From an uncultured Clostridia bacterium (GTDB lineage Bacteria > Bacillota > Clostridia > TANB77 > CAG-508), in assembly GCA_948745425.1 (NCBI GenBank), contig CAPZDM010000013.1, positions 1 to 32,669 of the forward strand: a DNA stretch of 32,669 nucleotides, read 5' to 3'. The notes beneath the pieces are model-generated. The model did not search any database, had not been told where the DNA came from, and worked only from the letters and a program-made list of their open reading frames with translations. Positions 8,876 to 18,130 of this stretch are shown here, piece after piece. The position numbers and the translations under genes were made by a program. How positions within the stretch are numbered: the first letter of the stretch is position 1; the number at the start of each line of letters is the position of its first letter.

Positions 8876-10159
8876 ATGAGCATGAAATTCGAAAAAACAG
8901 AAAACGCAAATGAATTAAAATTAGAATTTACAATAGAAGCAGAAAAATTTGATAAAGCTATAAAAACAGTGTATGCTAAAAGTTCAAAATACTTTAATAT
9001 ACCAGGATTTAGAAAAGGAAAAGCACCATTTGAAATGGCTGAAAAAATGTATGGAACAGAGATATTTTATGAAGATGCTTTCAATGAAATAGTTCCACCA
9101 GTATTTGAAGAAGAAATAAAAACAAACAATATTGAACCTGTAAGTAAACCAGAAATTGAAGTTAAACAAATGGAAAAAGGAAAAGATTTAATCTTTACAG
9201 CAATTATTCAAACAAAACCAGAAGTAAAACTTGGAAAATATAAAGGAATACAAATTAAGAAAATAGAGTACACTGTATCTGACGAAGATATTAATAAAGA
9301 ATTAAATTCAATGGCAGAAAGAAATTCAAGATTAGTTGTAGTAGAAGATAGACCAGTAGAAAATAAAGATACAGTTGTAATGGACTTTGAGGGATTTGTT
9401 GATGGAAAAGCTTTTGAAGGTGGAAAAGCTGAAGGGTATGAACTAGAAATAGGAAGTAATACATTTATTCCAGGATTTGAAGATCAAATGGTTGGAATGA
9501 AGATAGATGAAGAAAAAGACATAAATGTTAAATTCCCTGAAGAATATTTTTCAGAAGAATTAAAAGGAAAAGATGCAACATTTAAGGTTAAAGTGCATGA
9601 AATAAAGAAGAAGGAAATACCAGAAATTAATGATGAATTTGCAAAAGATACAAGTGAATTCGATACACTAAAAGAATTAAAAGCTAGTATCAAAGAAAAA
9701 TTAGAAAATGAAAATACTAATAGAGCGAAATATGAAACAGAAGATGAAGCAATAAAGGTTGTATGTGATGGTGCAGAAGTTGATATTCCATCAGGAATGA
9801 TTGAAACAGAAGTAGACAATATGGTAAAAGATGTTGAAACAAGATTACAATATCAAGGAATGAACTTAGATAATTACCTACAAATGGTAGGAAAGACAAT
9901 GGAAGAATTCAGAAAAGAGAATGAAGAACAAGCTAGAATATCTGTAAAGAATAGATTAGTATTAGAAGCAATCGTAAAAGAAGAAAATATAGAAGCAGAT
10001 GATGATGCTATTAATACAAAAGTTACAGAAATGGCAGGAGCTTATGGGAAAACACCAGAGGAATTAAAACAAAATGAACAATTTATGAACTATATTAAGA
10101 GTTTTATAGTAAATGAAAAAGTTGTAAAATTCATTGTTGACAATGCAAAAATAAAATAA
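8876..10159 (+). CDS. tig: Trigger factor, ribosome-associated chaperone and peptidyl-prolyl isomerase
   Basis: Trigger factor binds at the ribosomal tunnel exit and shields nascent chains. The 427 residues show the three family parts: an N-terminal ribosome-binding domain with the GFRKGKAP docking loop (about residues 44-51), an FKBP-like isomerase domain (about 150-245; DTVVMDFEGFVDGKAFEGG and IPGFEDQMVGM), and a long charged helical C-terminal domain. It is preceded by its own strong promoter and the ribosome site AGAGGAAG. clpP and clpX follow, an arrangement very common in bacteria that places folding and degradation genes together. ATG codons at 8876 and 8882 differ by two residues only. 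Confidence 0.97.
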   Translation: MSMKFEKTENANELKLEFTIEAEKFDKAIKTVYAKSSKYFNIPGFRKGKAPFEMAEKMYGTEIFYEDAFNEIVPPVFEEEIKTNNIEPVSKPEIEVKQMEKGKDLIFTAIIQTKPEVKLGKYKGIQIKKIEYTVSDEDINKELNSMAERNSRLVVVEDRPVENKDTVVMDFEGFVDGKAFEGGKAEGYELEIGSNTFIPGFEDQMVGMKIDEEKDINVKFPEEYFSEELKGKDATFKVKVHEIKKKEIPEINDEFAKDTSEFDTLKELKASIKEKLENENTNRAKYETEDEAIKVVCDGAEVDIPSGMIETEVDNMVKDVETRLQYQGMNLDNYLQMVGKTMEEFRKENEEQARISVKNRLVLEAIVKEENIEADDDAINTKVTEMAGAYGKTPEELKQNEQFMNYIKSFIVNEKVVKFIVDNAKIK

Positions 10160-10198
10160 AATAAAATGGAACAAATTATAACAAGGGAGGAAAGTTTA

Positions 10199-10804
10199 AT
10201 GTTAAACGAAAAAAATACATTAATACCATATGTAATTGAACAAACAAATAAAGGTGAAAGATCATATGATATATATTCAAGACTATTAAAAGATAGAATA
10301 ATATTTTTAGGAGAAGAGGTTGATCAAGCAAGTGCAAATGTAATAGTTGCAGAACTATTATTTTTAGAAGCAGAAGATCCAGATAAAGAAATTTACTTAT
10401 ACATAAATAGTCCAGGAGGGTCAATAACAGCAGGTATGGCTATATATGACACAATAAATTATATAAAATGCCCAGTATCAACAATATGTATAGGAATGGC
10501 AGCAAGTATGGGAGCAGTATTATTAGCTTCAGGTACAAAAGGAAAACGTTATGCAACACCAAACTCAGAAATTTTAATCCATCAACCTTTAATAATGGGT
10601 GGTGGAATACAAGGACAAACAACAGAAATAAAAATACATGCAGATCACATGGTAAGAACTAGAGAAAAGTTAAACAAAATACTAAGTGAAAGAACAGGTC
10701 AACCATTAGATGTAATTAATAAAGATACAGAAAGAGATAATTATATGACAGCAGAAGAAGCATTAAAATATGGATTAATAGATGGAATAATGGAAAGACA
10801 ATAA
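10199..10804 (+). CDS. clpP: ATP-dependent Clp protease proteolytic subunit
   Basis: ClpP forms the double-heptameric serine protease chamber that works with ClpX (10949) or ClpC. The product has 201 residues, the normal length. It shows the hallmark ERSYDIYSRLLKDRIIFLG, the oxyanion-region INSPGGS, catalytic Ser in GMAASMGA (S103), catalytic His in EILIHQP (H128) and the Asp in DTERDNYMTAEEAL. An in-frame ATG at 10166 would add 11 residues, but GGGAGG at 10185-10190 lies eight bases before 10199 and fixes that start. The gene follows tig by 39 bases and probably shares its promoter. Confidence 0.97.
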   Translation: MLNEKNTLIPYVIEQTNKGERSYDIYSRLLKDRIIFLGEEVDQASANVIVAELLFLEAEDPDKEIYLYINSPGGSITAGMAIYDTINYIKCPVSTICIGMAASMGAVLLASGTKGKRYATPNSEILIHQPLIMGGGIQGQTTEIKIHADHMVRTREKLNKILSERTGQPLDVINKDTERDNYMTAEEALKYGLIDGIMERQ

Positions 10805-10948
10805 TTTAAATTGTAGATAGTAAAATTATATGGATATGTTGCAATATGCACTTAAATTAAATATTATAATGTAAAAACAAAGGAAATATAGTATAAAAAT
10901 TAAATCAAAAGAAACAATAATAAAATATAATAAATAGGAGGCAGATTA

Positions 10949-12262
10949 ATGCCAAAGAATAAAGAGAGAAATATTAAGTGTTCCTTTTGTGGAAAACCAC
11001 AAACAGGAGTAAAGCGAATTATAGCAGGACCAGGAGTGTATATATGTGATGAATGTATTGGAGTATGTAGAAATATATTAGATGAAGATGATTTAGAATA
11101 TGATGATATACAATATACCATAGAAGATGATAAAAAAGAATTACCAAATCCTCAAGAGATAAAAAATATCTTAGATGATTATGTAATTGGTCAAGAAGAC
11201 GCAAAAAAAACCTTATCTGTAGCAGTATATAATCACTATAAAAGGATAAATAATAGAGAAGATATTGATGATGTAGAAATACAAAAAAGTAATGTATTAT
11301 TATTAGGTCCTACAGGTTGTGGAAAAACATTATTAGCACAAACCTTAGCTAAAATCTTAAACGTTCCATTTGCAATAGCAGATGCAACAACATTAACAGA
11401 AGCAGGATATGTTGGAGAGGATGTAGAAAATATCCTATTAAAACTAATTCAATCAGCAGACTATGATGTTGAAAAAGCTGAACAAGGAATTGTATATATT
11501 GATGAAATTGATAAAATAACAAGAAAATCAGAAAATCCATCAATAACAAGAGATGTTAGTGGAGAAGGTGTACAGCAATCACTTTTAAAAATCATAGAAG
11601 GAACAATTGCATCAGTTCCACCTCAAGGAGGCAGAAAACATCCTCATCAAGAACTGATTCAAATAAATACAGAAAATATATTATTTATATGTGGAGGAGC
11701 ATTTGAGGGACTAGACAAAATAATTAACGAAAGAATAGGAAAGAAACTAATAGGTTTTGGTCAAGAAAAAGATAGTAATCAAGAATTTGATAAATATAAA
11801 GCTTATGAAGAACTTTTACCACAAGACTTATTAAAATTTGGGTTAATTCCAGAATTTGTAGGAAGGTTACCTATTGTAACGACATTAAAAGAATTAAACA
11901 AAGAAGCACTTATAAAAATAGTAACAGAACCAAAAAATGCCTTAGTAAAACAATATAAGAAATTATTAGAATTAGATGGAGTAGAACTAGAATTCGAAGA
12001 TGGAGCACTACAAGCAATTGTAAATAAAGCAATAGAAAGAAATACAGGGGCAAGAGGACTTCGTTCAATTATAGAAGAAATAATGAGAGACATTATGTTT
12101 GATATTCCTTCAAACAATAAAATTGAAAAATGTATTATAACTAAAGAAACAGTATTAAATCATGAATCGCCAAAATTAGTTATAAATGAAAATAAAGAAC
12201 AAAAATCTACAACAAAAAAGAAAAGAAAAAAAGTAATAGAAAATAACAAACAAAGTGCTTAA
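10949..12262 (+). CDS. clpX: ATP-dependent Clp protease ATP-binding subunit ClpX
   Basis: ClpX is the hexameric AAA+ unfoldase that feeds substrates, including SsrA-tagged proteins produced by tmRNA and SmpB, into ClpP. The 437-residue protein has an N-terminal zinc-binding domain with C11-x2-C14 and C33-x2-C36, Walker A GPTGCGKT at 120-127, the pore loop GYVG, a Walker B IVYIDEIDKI, the RKH pore loop (GGRKHPHQE), and the ClpP-binding IGFG loop (LIGFGQE). The Lys-rich C-terminal tail is longer than usual. AGGAGG precedes the ATG. The 144-base gap after clpP has no clear promoter or terminator. Confidence 0.98.
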   Translation: MPKNKERNIKCSFCGKPQTGVKRIIAGPGVYICDECIGVCRNILDEDDLEYDDIQYTIEDDKKELPNPQEIKNILDDYVIGQEDAKKTLSVAVYNHYKRINNREDIDDVEIQKSNVLLLGPTGCGKTLLAQTLAKILNVPFAIADATTLTEAGYVGEDVENILLKLIQSADYDVEKAEQGIVYIDEIDKITRKSENPSITRDVSGEGVQQSLLKIIEGTIASVPPQGGRKHPHQELIQINTENILFICGGAFEGLDKIINERIGKKLIGFGQEKDSNQEFDKYKAYEELLPQDLLKFGLIPEFVGRLPIVTTLKELNKEALIKIVTEPKNALVKQYKKLLELDGVELEFEDGALQAIVNKAIERNTGARGLRSIIEEIMRDIMFDIPSNNKIEKCIITKETVLNHESPKLVINENKEQKSTTKKKRKKVIENNKQSA

Positions 12263-12270
12263 GAATTTGT

Positions 12271-12348
12271 ATAATGAATAATTAAAAGTGAATAATGAAT
12301 GATGAATAATGAAAAATGAATAATTATTCACTATTAATTATTCATTAT
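12271..12348. repeat. Long AT-rich nested inverted repeat between clpX and ileS
   Basis: Outer arms ATAATGAATAATTA (12271-12284) and TAATTATTCATTAT (12335-12348) are perfectly complementary, and inner arms AGTGAATAAT (12287-12296) and ATTATTCACT (12323-12332) also pair perfectly. The centre is built of GAATAAT-like units. It fills most of the 115-base gap, starting only nine bases after clpX. It could be a terminator-like structure or a small mobile repeat; there is no GC-rich stem. Confidence 0.75.
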
Positions 12349-12377
12349 TAATTATTATAGTATAGGGGGGAATATAA

Positions 12378-15300
12378 ATGTACAAAAAAGTTGAATTACC
12401 AAATGGTTTTCCAGGAATGGAAAGAGAAGTTCTAAACATGTGGAAAGAAAAAGACATAATAGATAAAAATTTTAGATTAAACCAAGATGGAGAATACTTT
12501 ACATTTTATGATGGACCACCAACAGCCAATGGAAAGCCACATGTTGGACATATTTTAACAAGAGTAATGAAAGATATCATTCCAAGATACAAAGTAATGA
12601 AAGGTTATAAAGTAATTAGAAAAGCAGGATGGGATACACAAGGATTACCAGTAGAACTTGAAATAGAAAAGAAACTTGGAATATCTGGAAAAGCACAAAT
12701 AGAAGAATATGGTGTAGAGAAATTTATCAAAGATTGTAAATCAAGTGTATTTAACTATGTTTCACAATGGGAGAAAATGACAGACCAAATAGGTTATTGG
12801 GTTGATATGAAAAACCCATATGTAACCTACCATAATGAATACATAGAATCTATTTGGTGGGCAGTAAAACAAATGTGGGACAAAAATTTGATATATCAAG
12901 GACATAAAGTTATGCCATATTGTCCAAGATGTGGTACAGCATTATCTTCACATGAGGTAGCTCAAGGTTACAAAGATGTAAATGACATGACTTGTGTAGC
13001 AAAATTTAAAGTAGATGAAAATAAATATATATTAGCATGGACAACAACACCATGGACACTACCTTCAAACTTAGCATTATGTGTAAATAAAAACTTTGTA
13101 TATGTTGAAGCAAAACTTAAAGAAGATATAGAAATAGATGAAAACTGTAATATGAAATTAGGAGAAATATATATATTAGCAAAAGACTTATGTGATGAAA
13201 TTTTGGGAGAAGGAAAATATGACATTATAAAAGAATTTAAAGGTGAAGAACTATTAGGAACAAAGTATGAGCAACTATTACCATATGGAAAAGTAGAAGG
13301 AAAAGCATTTGTTGTAATACATGGAGACTATGTAAGTTTATCAGAAGGTACAGGTATAGTTCATATAGCACCTGCTTATGGAGAAGATGATAGTTTTGTA
13401 GCAAAACAAAATGGAATAACATTTATAAATTTAGTAGACAAAGAAGGAAAATTTGTTGAAGAAGTTACACCATGGGCTGGAAAGAATGTAAGAAAATGCA
13501 ATGAAAGTATAGTAGAATATCTAAAAAATGCTAATAAATTATTCAAATCAGAAAGACATATGCACTCATATCCACACTGTTGGAGATGTGATACCCCATT
13601 ACTATATTATCCAAAAGAAAGCTGGTTTGTAGCAATGACTACGTTAAAAGATAAGCTTGTTGAAAATAATAACAAAATTCATTGGTATCCAGATACAATA
13701 AGAACAGGAAGATTCGGAAACTTTGTAGAAAATGTAATAGATTGGTGTATTTCAAGAGATAGATATTGGGGAACACCACTTCCAATATGGCAATGTGAAT
13801 GTGGACACGAAGAATGTATAGGAAGTATAAAAGATTTAAAAGAAAAAGGAATAAATGTACCAGAAGATATAGAACTTCATAAACCATATATAGATGATGT
13901 ACATTTAAAATGTCCTGAATGTGGAAAAGAAATGACAAGAGTAAAAGAAGTTATGGATTGTTGGTTTGATTCAGGTTCAATGCCATTTGCGCAATTACAT
14001 TATCCTTTTGAAAATAAAGAATTATTTGAAAAAAATTTTCCTGCACAATTTATATCAGAAGCAGTAGATCAAACAAGAGGATGGTTCTATACATTACTTG
14101 CTGTATCAACAACAGTATTTGGAAAACCAGCATTTGAAAACTGTATAGTATTAGGACATGTACTAGACAAAAAAGGATTAAAAATGTCAAAATCTAAAGG
14201 GAATGTGGTAGACCCATTTGAAGTTATGGATGGAGAAGGAGCAGATGCTACAAGATGGCATTTCTATACATCAAGTGCACCATGGTTACCAACAAGATTT
14301 TCAAAAGAAGATGTTGGGGAAACTTCAAGAAGATTTTTAGGAACTTTATGGAATGTATATTCTTTTTATGTTTTGTATGCAGAAATAGATAAAATAAATC
14401 CATTACAACATAAAGGATTTATCTCAGAAAATGTAATGGATAAATGGATAATAAGCAAATTAAATACATTAGTAAAATCTGTAGATGAAAAATTAGAAGC
14501 ATATGATATAACAGGAGCAGCATTAGAGATAGAAGACTTTACAGATGAACTTTCAAACTGGTATGTAAGAAGAAATAGAAATAGATTTTGGGCAAATGCA
14601 TTAACAGATGATAAATTAGGAGCATTTGTAACACTATATAGAGTTTTAGTAACACTATGTCAAGTAGCAGCACCATTTGTACCATTTATAACAGAAAATA
14701 TGTATCAAAATTTAGTAGTATCACTTGATGGAAATGCTAAAGAAAGTGTTCACTTAAATATGTGGCCAGAATATCATGAAGAGGAAGTAGATAAAAAGCT
14801 AGAAGAAGAAATGGAATTAGCATATAATTTAGTAAAATTAGGAAGAAGTGCAAGAAACTCAGCTAATATAAAAAATAGACAACCACTTTCAGAAATGTTA
14901 ATATCAGAAAAAGCAATTCCTGATTATTACGGAGACATTATAAAAGATGAATTAAATATAAAAACAGTAGTACTTGGAGCAGATTTATCAAAATATGTAA
15001 ACTTTAATATAATGCCTAATTTACCAGTATTAGGAAAAACATATGGAAAACTAATTCCAGAAATAAAGAAATATATATCATCTCAAAATCAAATGGAATT
15101 AGCATCAAAAATCAGAAATGGTGAATCAGTAGTAGCAAAATTAGGAGAAACACAAATAGAATTAAATGCAGAGAATTTACTTGTAACAATGCAAGGAATA
15201 GAAGGATTTGCATTTGCAGGAACAGGAACACTAGGTGTAGTATTAGATACAACAATAACAGAAGAACTAAAAGAAGAAGGTTATGTAAGAGAATTAATAT

Positions 15301-15524
15301 CAAAAATCCAAAACATGAGAAAAGACAAAGGATTTGAGGTATTAGACAGAATTACATTATATGTAAATGGAAATAAAACCTTAGAAGACATTATAGAGAA
15401 AAATAAACCAGAGATAAAAAAAGAAACATTAACAATAGAAATTGTATATAATGCAGAAAGAAAAGAATACACAGAATGTAATATCAATGGAGAAAAAATA
15501 AATATTGATGTAACTAGAATTTAG
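12378..15524 (+). CDS. ileS: Isoleucyl-tRNA synthetase
   Basis: IleRS charges tRNA-Ile in the cytoplasm. The 1048-residue protein has the class I signatures: PHVGHIL (HIGH motif, residues 54-60), GWDTQGLPVE, the editing-domain region with WTTTPWTLPSN, a WCISRDRYWGTPLPIW block and KMSKSKGN (about 602-609). Two Cys pairs at YCPRCG and a further CECGHEEC / CPECGKE insertion suggest zinc binding, and the protein is of the longer, eukaryote-like IleRS type found in many anaerobes. Linked to that type is frequent resistance to mupirocin, but nothing here tests it. The start follows a GGGGGG-rich ribosome site. There is no room for a T-box leader: the upstream 115 bases are an AT-rich hairpin. Confidence 0.97.
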   Translation: MYKKVELPNGFPGMEREVLNMWKEKDIIDKNFRLNQDGEYFTFYDGPPTANGKPHVGHILTRVMKDIIPRYKVMKGYKVIRKAGWDTQGLPVELEIEKKLGISGKAQIEEYGVEKFIKDCKSSVFNYVSQWEKMTDQIGYWVDMKNPYVTYHNEYIESIWWAVKQMWDKNLIYQGHKVMPYCPRCGTALSSHEVAQGYKDVNDMTCVAKFKVDENKYILAWTTTPWTLPSNLALCVNKNFVYVEAKLKEDIEIDENCNMKLGEIYILAKDLCDEILGEGKYDIIKEFKGEELLGTKYEQLLPYGKVEGKAFVVIHGDYVSLSEGTGIVHIAPAYGEDDSFVAKQNGITFINLVDKEGKFVEEVTPWAGKNVRKCNESIVEYLKNANKLFKSERHMHSYPHCWRCDTPLLYYPKESWFVAMTTLKDKLVENNNKIHWYPDTIRTGRFGNFVENVIDWCISRDRYWGTPLPIWQCECGHEECIGSIKDLKEKGINVPEDIELHKPYIDDVHLKCPECGKEMTRVKEVMDCWFDSGSMPFAQLHYPFENKELFEKNFPAQFISEAVDQTRGWFYTLLAVSTTVFGKPAFENCIVLGHVLDKKGLKMSKSKGNVVDPFEVMDGEGADATRWHFYTSSAPWLPTRFSKEDVGETSRRFLGTLWNVYSFYVLYAEIDKINPLQHKGFISENVMDKWIISKLNTLVKSVDEKLEAYDITGAALEIEDFTDELSNWYVRRNRNRFWANALTDDKLGAFVTLYRVLVTLCQVAAPFVPFITENMYQNLVVSLDGNAKESVHLNMWPEYHEEEVDKKLEEEMELAYNLVKLGRSARNSANIKNRQPLSEMLISEKAIPDYYGDIIKDELNIKTVVLGADLSKYVNFNIMPNLPVLGKTYGKLIPEIKKYISSQNQMELASKIRNGESVVAKLGETQIELNAENLLVTMQGIEGFAFAGTGTLGVVLDTTITEELKEEGYVRELISKIQNMRKDKGFEVLDRITLYVNGNKTLEDIIEKNKPEIKKETLTIEIVYNAERKEYTECNINGEKINIDVTRI

Positions 15525-15533
15525 ATATTAGAT

Positions 15534-15556
15534 GTAGGGGCACATTGCATGTGCCC
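15534..15556. repeat. GTAGGGG-family hairpin repeat
   Basis: GTAGGGGCACATTGC plus ATGTGCCC, identical to the core at 6946, ten bases after the ileS stop. Confidence 0.85.
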
Positions 15557-15642
15557 TCTATTACAAAAAATTATCATTATGGAGATAAAAGTATATTATA
15601 AAACTATAACCAGTAATATATTCAATTTTTTCATATAAATAC

Positions 15643-15671
15643 TTGACACGACAAAACAAATGTTTTATAAT
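15643..15671 (+). promoter_or_regulatory. Sigma-A-type promoter of the ORF6N gene
   Basis: TTGACA at 15643-15648 and TATAAT at 15666-15671 with 17 bases between. Transcription would begin near 15678, which rules out the upstream in-frame TTG at 15643 as a start codon because it is the -35 box itself. Confidence 0.85.
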
Positions 15672-15702
15672 TATAACTGAACTTGTCAAGGATGTGATAA
15701 TT

Positions 15703-16002
15703 ATGAACGAAGAAAATAATATTGCACTAATAAATAAAGAATTAAATGAAGTAGCATATGAAATAGAAGATATTAAAAACTTAATTTATACAATAAGAGG
15801 GAAGCAAGTAATGCTAGATAGTGATGTAGCTATGTTATATCATTATGATACAAAACGTATAAATGAAACTGTTAAAAGAAATATAACACGATTTCCACAA
15901 AATTTTTGTTTTCGATTGAGAGAACAAGAAATTGAATATTTAAGGTCGCAAATTGCGACCGCCTCAGAAGTATTGAATAATAAATTTAGAAACAAAATAT
16001 AG
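15703..16002 (+). CDS. Short ORF6N-domain DNA-binding protein
   Basis: ORF6N is a phage-related DNA-binding domain. The 99 residues contain the domain core IRGKQVMLDSDVAMLYHYDTKRINETVKRN-type sequence (about 32-60), then RFPQNFCFRLREQE. Family members usually continue for 80 or more residues with a YLPYAFTEQG-like block; here the protein stops soon after LRSQIAT, so it is a minimal or truncated form. I found no continuing reading frame downstream and no CGG at the end, so this is not the frameshift seen in smpB. It has its own strong promoter. The codons for RSQIAT form a perfect palindrome, GGTCGCAA-A-TTGCGACC (15944-15960), repeated with changes at 16872. No phage genes flank it, so it is an isolated remnant or a domesticated regulator. 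Confidence 0.85.
   Translation: MNEENNIALINKELNEVAYEIEDIKNLIYTIRGKQVMLDSDVAMLYHYDTKRINETVKRNITRFPQNFCFRLREQEIEYLRSQIATASEVLNNKFRNKI
15944..15960. repeat. Palindrome inside the ORF6N gene
   Basis: GGTCGCAA and TTGCGACC are perfect eight-base arms about a central A. The sequence is coding, and a related intergenic copy lies at 16872-16892. Confidence 0.7.
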
Positions 16003-16053
16003 AGAAAATTAGTAGATTAGATTAAAAAGCAGTATTTTAGAAATATAGAGAGT

Positions 16054-16076
16054 GTAGGGGCGATTAATAATCGCCC
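16054..16076. repeat. GTAGGGG-family hairpin repeat
   Basis: GTAGGGGCGATTA, then ATAATCGCCC. The stem GGGCGAT / ATCGCCC differs from all other copies while staying self-complementary. It lies between the ORF6N gene and the dehydrogenase gene. Confidence 0.8.
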
Positions 16077-16117
16077 ACTGTACGGAGGCTAAATTTAAAT
16101 AAGGAGAAAAATAAATT

Positions 16118-16864
16118 ATGAGAGCTTTAATAACAGGAGCATCTTCTGGAATTGGAAGAGACATTGCAAGAGAATTATCAAAAAGAGGATATGACCTAGT
16201 AATAGTAGCGAGAAATAAAGAGAAGTTAGAAGAATTAAAGAAAGACTTAACAACAAAAGTAGAAATAATAGTTATGGATTTAACAATAGAGGAAAATTGC
16301 AAAAAATTATATGAACAGGCAAGAGATATAGATATACTAGTGAACAATGCAGGGCTAGGGGAATTTGGAAAATTTACAGAAACAGATTTAGAAAAAGAAT
16401 TAACAATTATAAAGACAAATATAATAGCATTACATGTATTAACTAAATTATATTTACAAGATATGACTAAAAGAAATAGTGGGAGAATACTAAATGTGGC
16501 ATCAATAGCAGGATTTATGCCAGGACCATTAATGGCAACTTACTATTCTTCAAAGGCATATGTAGTAAGACTTTCGGAAGCAATAAGAGAAGAATTAAAC
16601 AAACAAAACTCAAAGGTAAAAATAACTTTACTTTGCCCAGGACCAGTAAAAACAAATTTTAATAATGTAGCAAATGTAAAATTTGAAATAGAATCTTTAA
16701 CAAGTGAATATGTTGCAAGATACACAGTAGATAAAATGTTAAAAAATAAATTTTATATAGTACCAGGCTTTACAATAAAATTAGCAAAATTTTTTTCAAA
16801 ACTAACACCAACTGTGGTTTTAGCAAAATGTTCATATTATATGCAAAAAAGAAAAAATAATTAA
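16118..16864 (+). CDS. Short-chain dehydrogenase/reductase (SDR) family oxidoreductase
   Basis: A classical SDR of 248 residues: nucleotide-binding TGASSGIG at 6-13, followed by an Arg (VARN) at the end of the second strand suggesting NADP(H), NNAG in the fourth strand, a catalytic Ser in NVASIAG, and Y142-x3-K146 in YYSSKAY. After this PGPVKTNF is typical of the family. A hydrophobic and basic C-terminus (FSKLTPTVVLAKCSYYMQKRKNN) resembles the subgroup related to DltE/YqjQ-like reductases. The substrate cannot be read from sequence. The ATG follows AAGGAGAAA. Neighbours (ORF6N, CobW-like) give no pathway hint. Confidence 0.9.
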   Translation: MRALITGASSGIGRDIARELSKRGYDLVIVARNKEKLEELKKDLTTKVEIIVMDLTIEENCKKLYEQARDIDILVNNAGLGEFGKFTETDLEKELTIIKTNIIALHVLTKLYLQDMTKRNSGRILNVASIAGFMPGPLMATYYSSKAYVVRLSEAIREELNKQNSKVKITLLCPGPVKTNFNNVANVKFEIESLTSEYVARYTVDKMLKNKFYIVPGFTIKLAKFFSKLTPTVVLAKCSYYMQKRKNN

Positions 16865-16871
16865 AAGTAAA

Positions 16872-16892
16872 GTGGTCGCAAATTGTGACCAC
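16872..16892. repeat. Imperfect palindrome related to the ORF6N-internal palindrome
   Basis: GTGGTCGCAA-A-TTGTGACCAC: ten-base arms about one base with a single G/T mismatch. The core matches GGTCGCAA-A-TTGCGACC at 15944. It starts just after the dehydrogenase stop, about 60 bases upstream of the CobW-family promoter. It could be a hairpin or a protein-binding site. Confidence 0.7.
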
Positions 16893-16948
16893 ATCTAAAG
16901 CATAAAATATTATTTAACAAAATAATCGTAGCAAATTAAAAAAATATG

Positions 16949-16957
16949 TGTTATAAT
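16949..16957 (+). promoter_or_regulatory. Extended -10 promoter of the CobW-family gene
   Basis: TG-T-TATAAT at 16949-16957 is an extended -10 element 39 bases upstream of the ATG. No good -35 box is seen at the right distance. Confidence 0.5.
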
Positions 16958-16995
16958 AATAGACTGTAAGAAGAAAGAGAAAGGAAGGATAAATA

Positions 16996-18114
16996 ATGAA
17001 GATAGTACCAATTACATTATTAACAGGATATTTAGGGGCAGGAAAAACTACACTTATAAATCATATTTTAAATAATCAAGAAGGATATAAAGTAGCAGTA
17101 ATAGTTAACGATATTGGAGAAGTTAACATAGATGCATCTTTAATTGGAAAAGGAGGAATTGTTACAGAAACTAATGACAGTTTAGTTCCATTACAAAATG
17201 GTTGTATTTGTTGTACATTAAAAGTAGATTTAATGCAACAGATAGTTGACTTAATAAAATCAAGAAATTTTGATTATATATTAATAGAAGCAAGTGGAAT
17301 TTGTGAACCTATTCCAATAGCTCAAACAATAACAGTTTTACAAGACTCAACAGAACAATATGGATTACCAAAAATCTGTAGACTTGATAATATTGTATCA
17401 GTTGTAGATGCATTAAGATTAAGAGATGAATTTAATTGTGGAGAAGAACTAGAAAAAGAAGAAATAGATGATGAAGACATAGAGAACCTTTTAATTCAAC
17501 AAATTGAATTTTGTAATACATTAATTTTAAACAAAATAGATGAATTATCTAAAGACGAATTAGAAAAAGTAAAAGCTGTGGTTAGAAAATTACAACCAAA
17601 TGCAAAAATTATTGAAACGAACTATTCAAAAGTTGATGTTAAAGAGATAATAGATACAAATGCTTTTGACTTTGAAGAAGCAGCAATGTCTGCTGGATGG
17701 GCACAAGAATTAGACAAGCCGGAAGAGGAGGAGGAAGAAGGAGAAACAGAAGAATATGGAATAGGTACTTTTGTGTATTATCGTAGAAAACCACTTGATG
17801 AAGCTAAATTTGAGGAATTTATAAATAAGTTTCCAAAGAATATTATAAGATGTAAAGGTATAGTATGGTTTAGTAGTGACTATGAAATGTCTTATGTATT
17901 TGAACAAGCAGGAAAGCAAAAGGGAATATATGAAGGTGGAGAATGGATAGCAACATTTCCAGAAGAAGAAATAAAAATGCTAAGAAAAGAAAATGCTGAT
18001 TTAGAAAGAGATTGGGACGAAAAAATAGGAGATAGAATGGTAAAATTAGTATTTATTGGACAAAATATGGATAAAAAAGCAATTTCAGATGAACTAGATA
18101 AATGTTTAGTCTAA
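16996..18114 (+). CDS. CobW/COG0523-family GTPase, putative metallochaperone
   Basis: COG0523 proteins are cytoplasmic P-loop GTPases that insert or allocate metals such as zinc, cobalt or iron. The 372 residues include Walker A GYLGAGKTT (11-19), the family metal motif C70-x-C72-C73 (NGCICCTLK), EASGICEP as the switch region, and ILNKIDE as the NKxD base-recognition motif. The C-terminal CobW_C domain follows (GTFVYYRRKPLDEAKFEEF, IVWFSSDYEMSYVFEQAG). An acidic Glu-rich stretch links the two; His-rich metal loops of the zinc-starvation subgroup are absent. No metal-responsive operator such as a Zur box was recognised. AAGGAAGG precedes the start. The metal and client are unknown. Confidence 0.92.
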   Translation: MKIVPITLLTGYLGAGKTTLINHILNNQEGYKVAVIVNDIGEVNIDASLIGKGGIVTETNDSLVPLQNGCICCTLKVDLMQQIVDLIKSRNFDYILIEASGICEPIPIAQTITVLQDSTEQYGLPKICRLDNIVSVVDALRLRDEFNCGEELEKEEIDDEDIENLLIQQIEFCNTLILNKIDELSKDELEKVKAVVRKLQPNAKIIETNYSKVDVKEIIDTNAFDFEEAAMSAGWAQELDKPEEEEEEGETEEYGIGTFVYYRRKPLDEAKFEEFINKFPKNIIRCKGIVWFSSDYEMSYVFEQAGKQKGIYEGGEWIATFPEEEIKMLRKENADLERDWDEKIGDRMVKLVFIGQNMDKKAISDELDKCLV

Positions 18115-18130
18115 TGGTTAAATCTTAATA

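Noticed and set aside
12263..12377. T-box riboswitch in front of ileS
   Set aside because: The gap is only 115 bases and is made of AT-rich GAATAAT-type inverted repeats, with no T-box sequence or terminator-antiterminator arrangement.
15643..15702. Upstream TTG start for the ORF6N gene at 15643
   Set aside because: The TTG is part of a consensus -35 box, with a consensus -10 at 15666, so the transcript begins after it. ATG at 15703 has a ribosome site.
15940..16002. A CGG-type frameshift truncating the ORF6N protein
   Set aside because: There is no in-frame CGG near its end, and neither other frame continues with family sequence. The short form seems genuine or truncated by deletion.
16083..16085. 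CGG before the short-chain dehydrogenase gene as another recoding site
   Set aside because: It is in the intergenic repeat flank, with no open frame leading into it.
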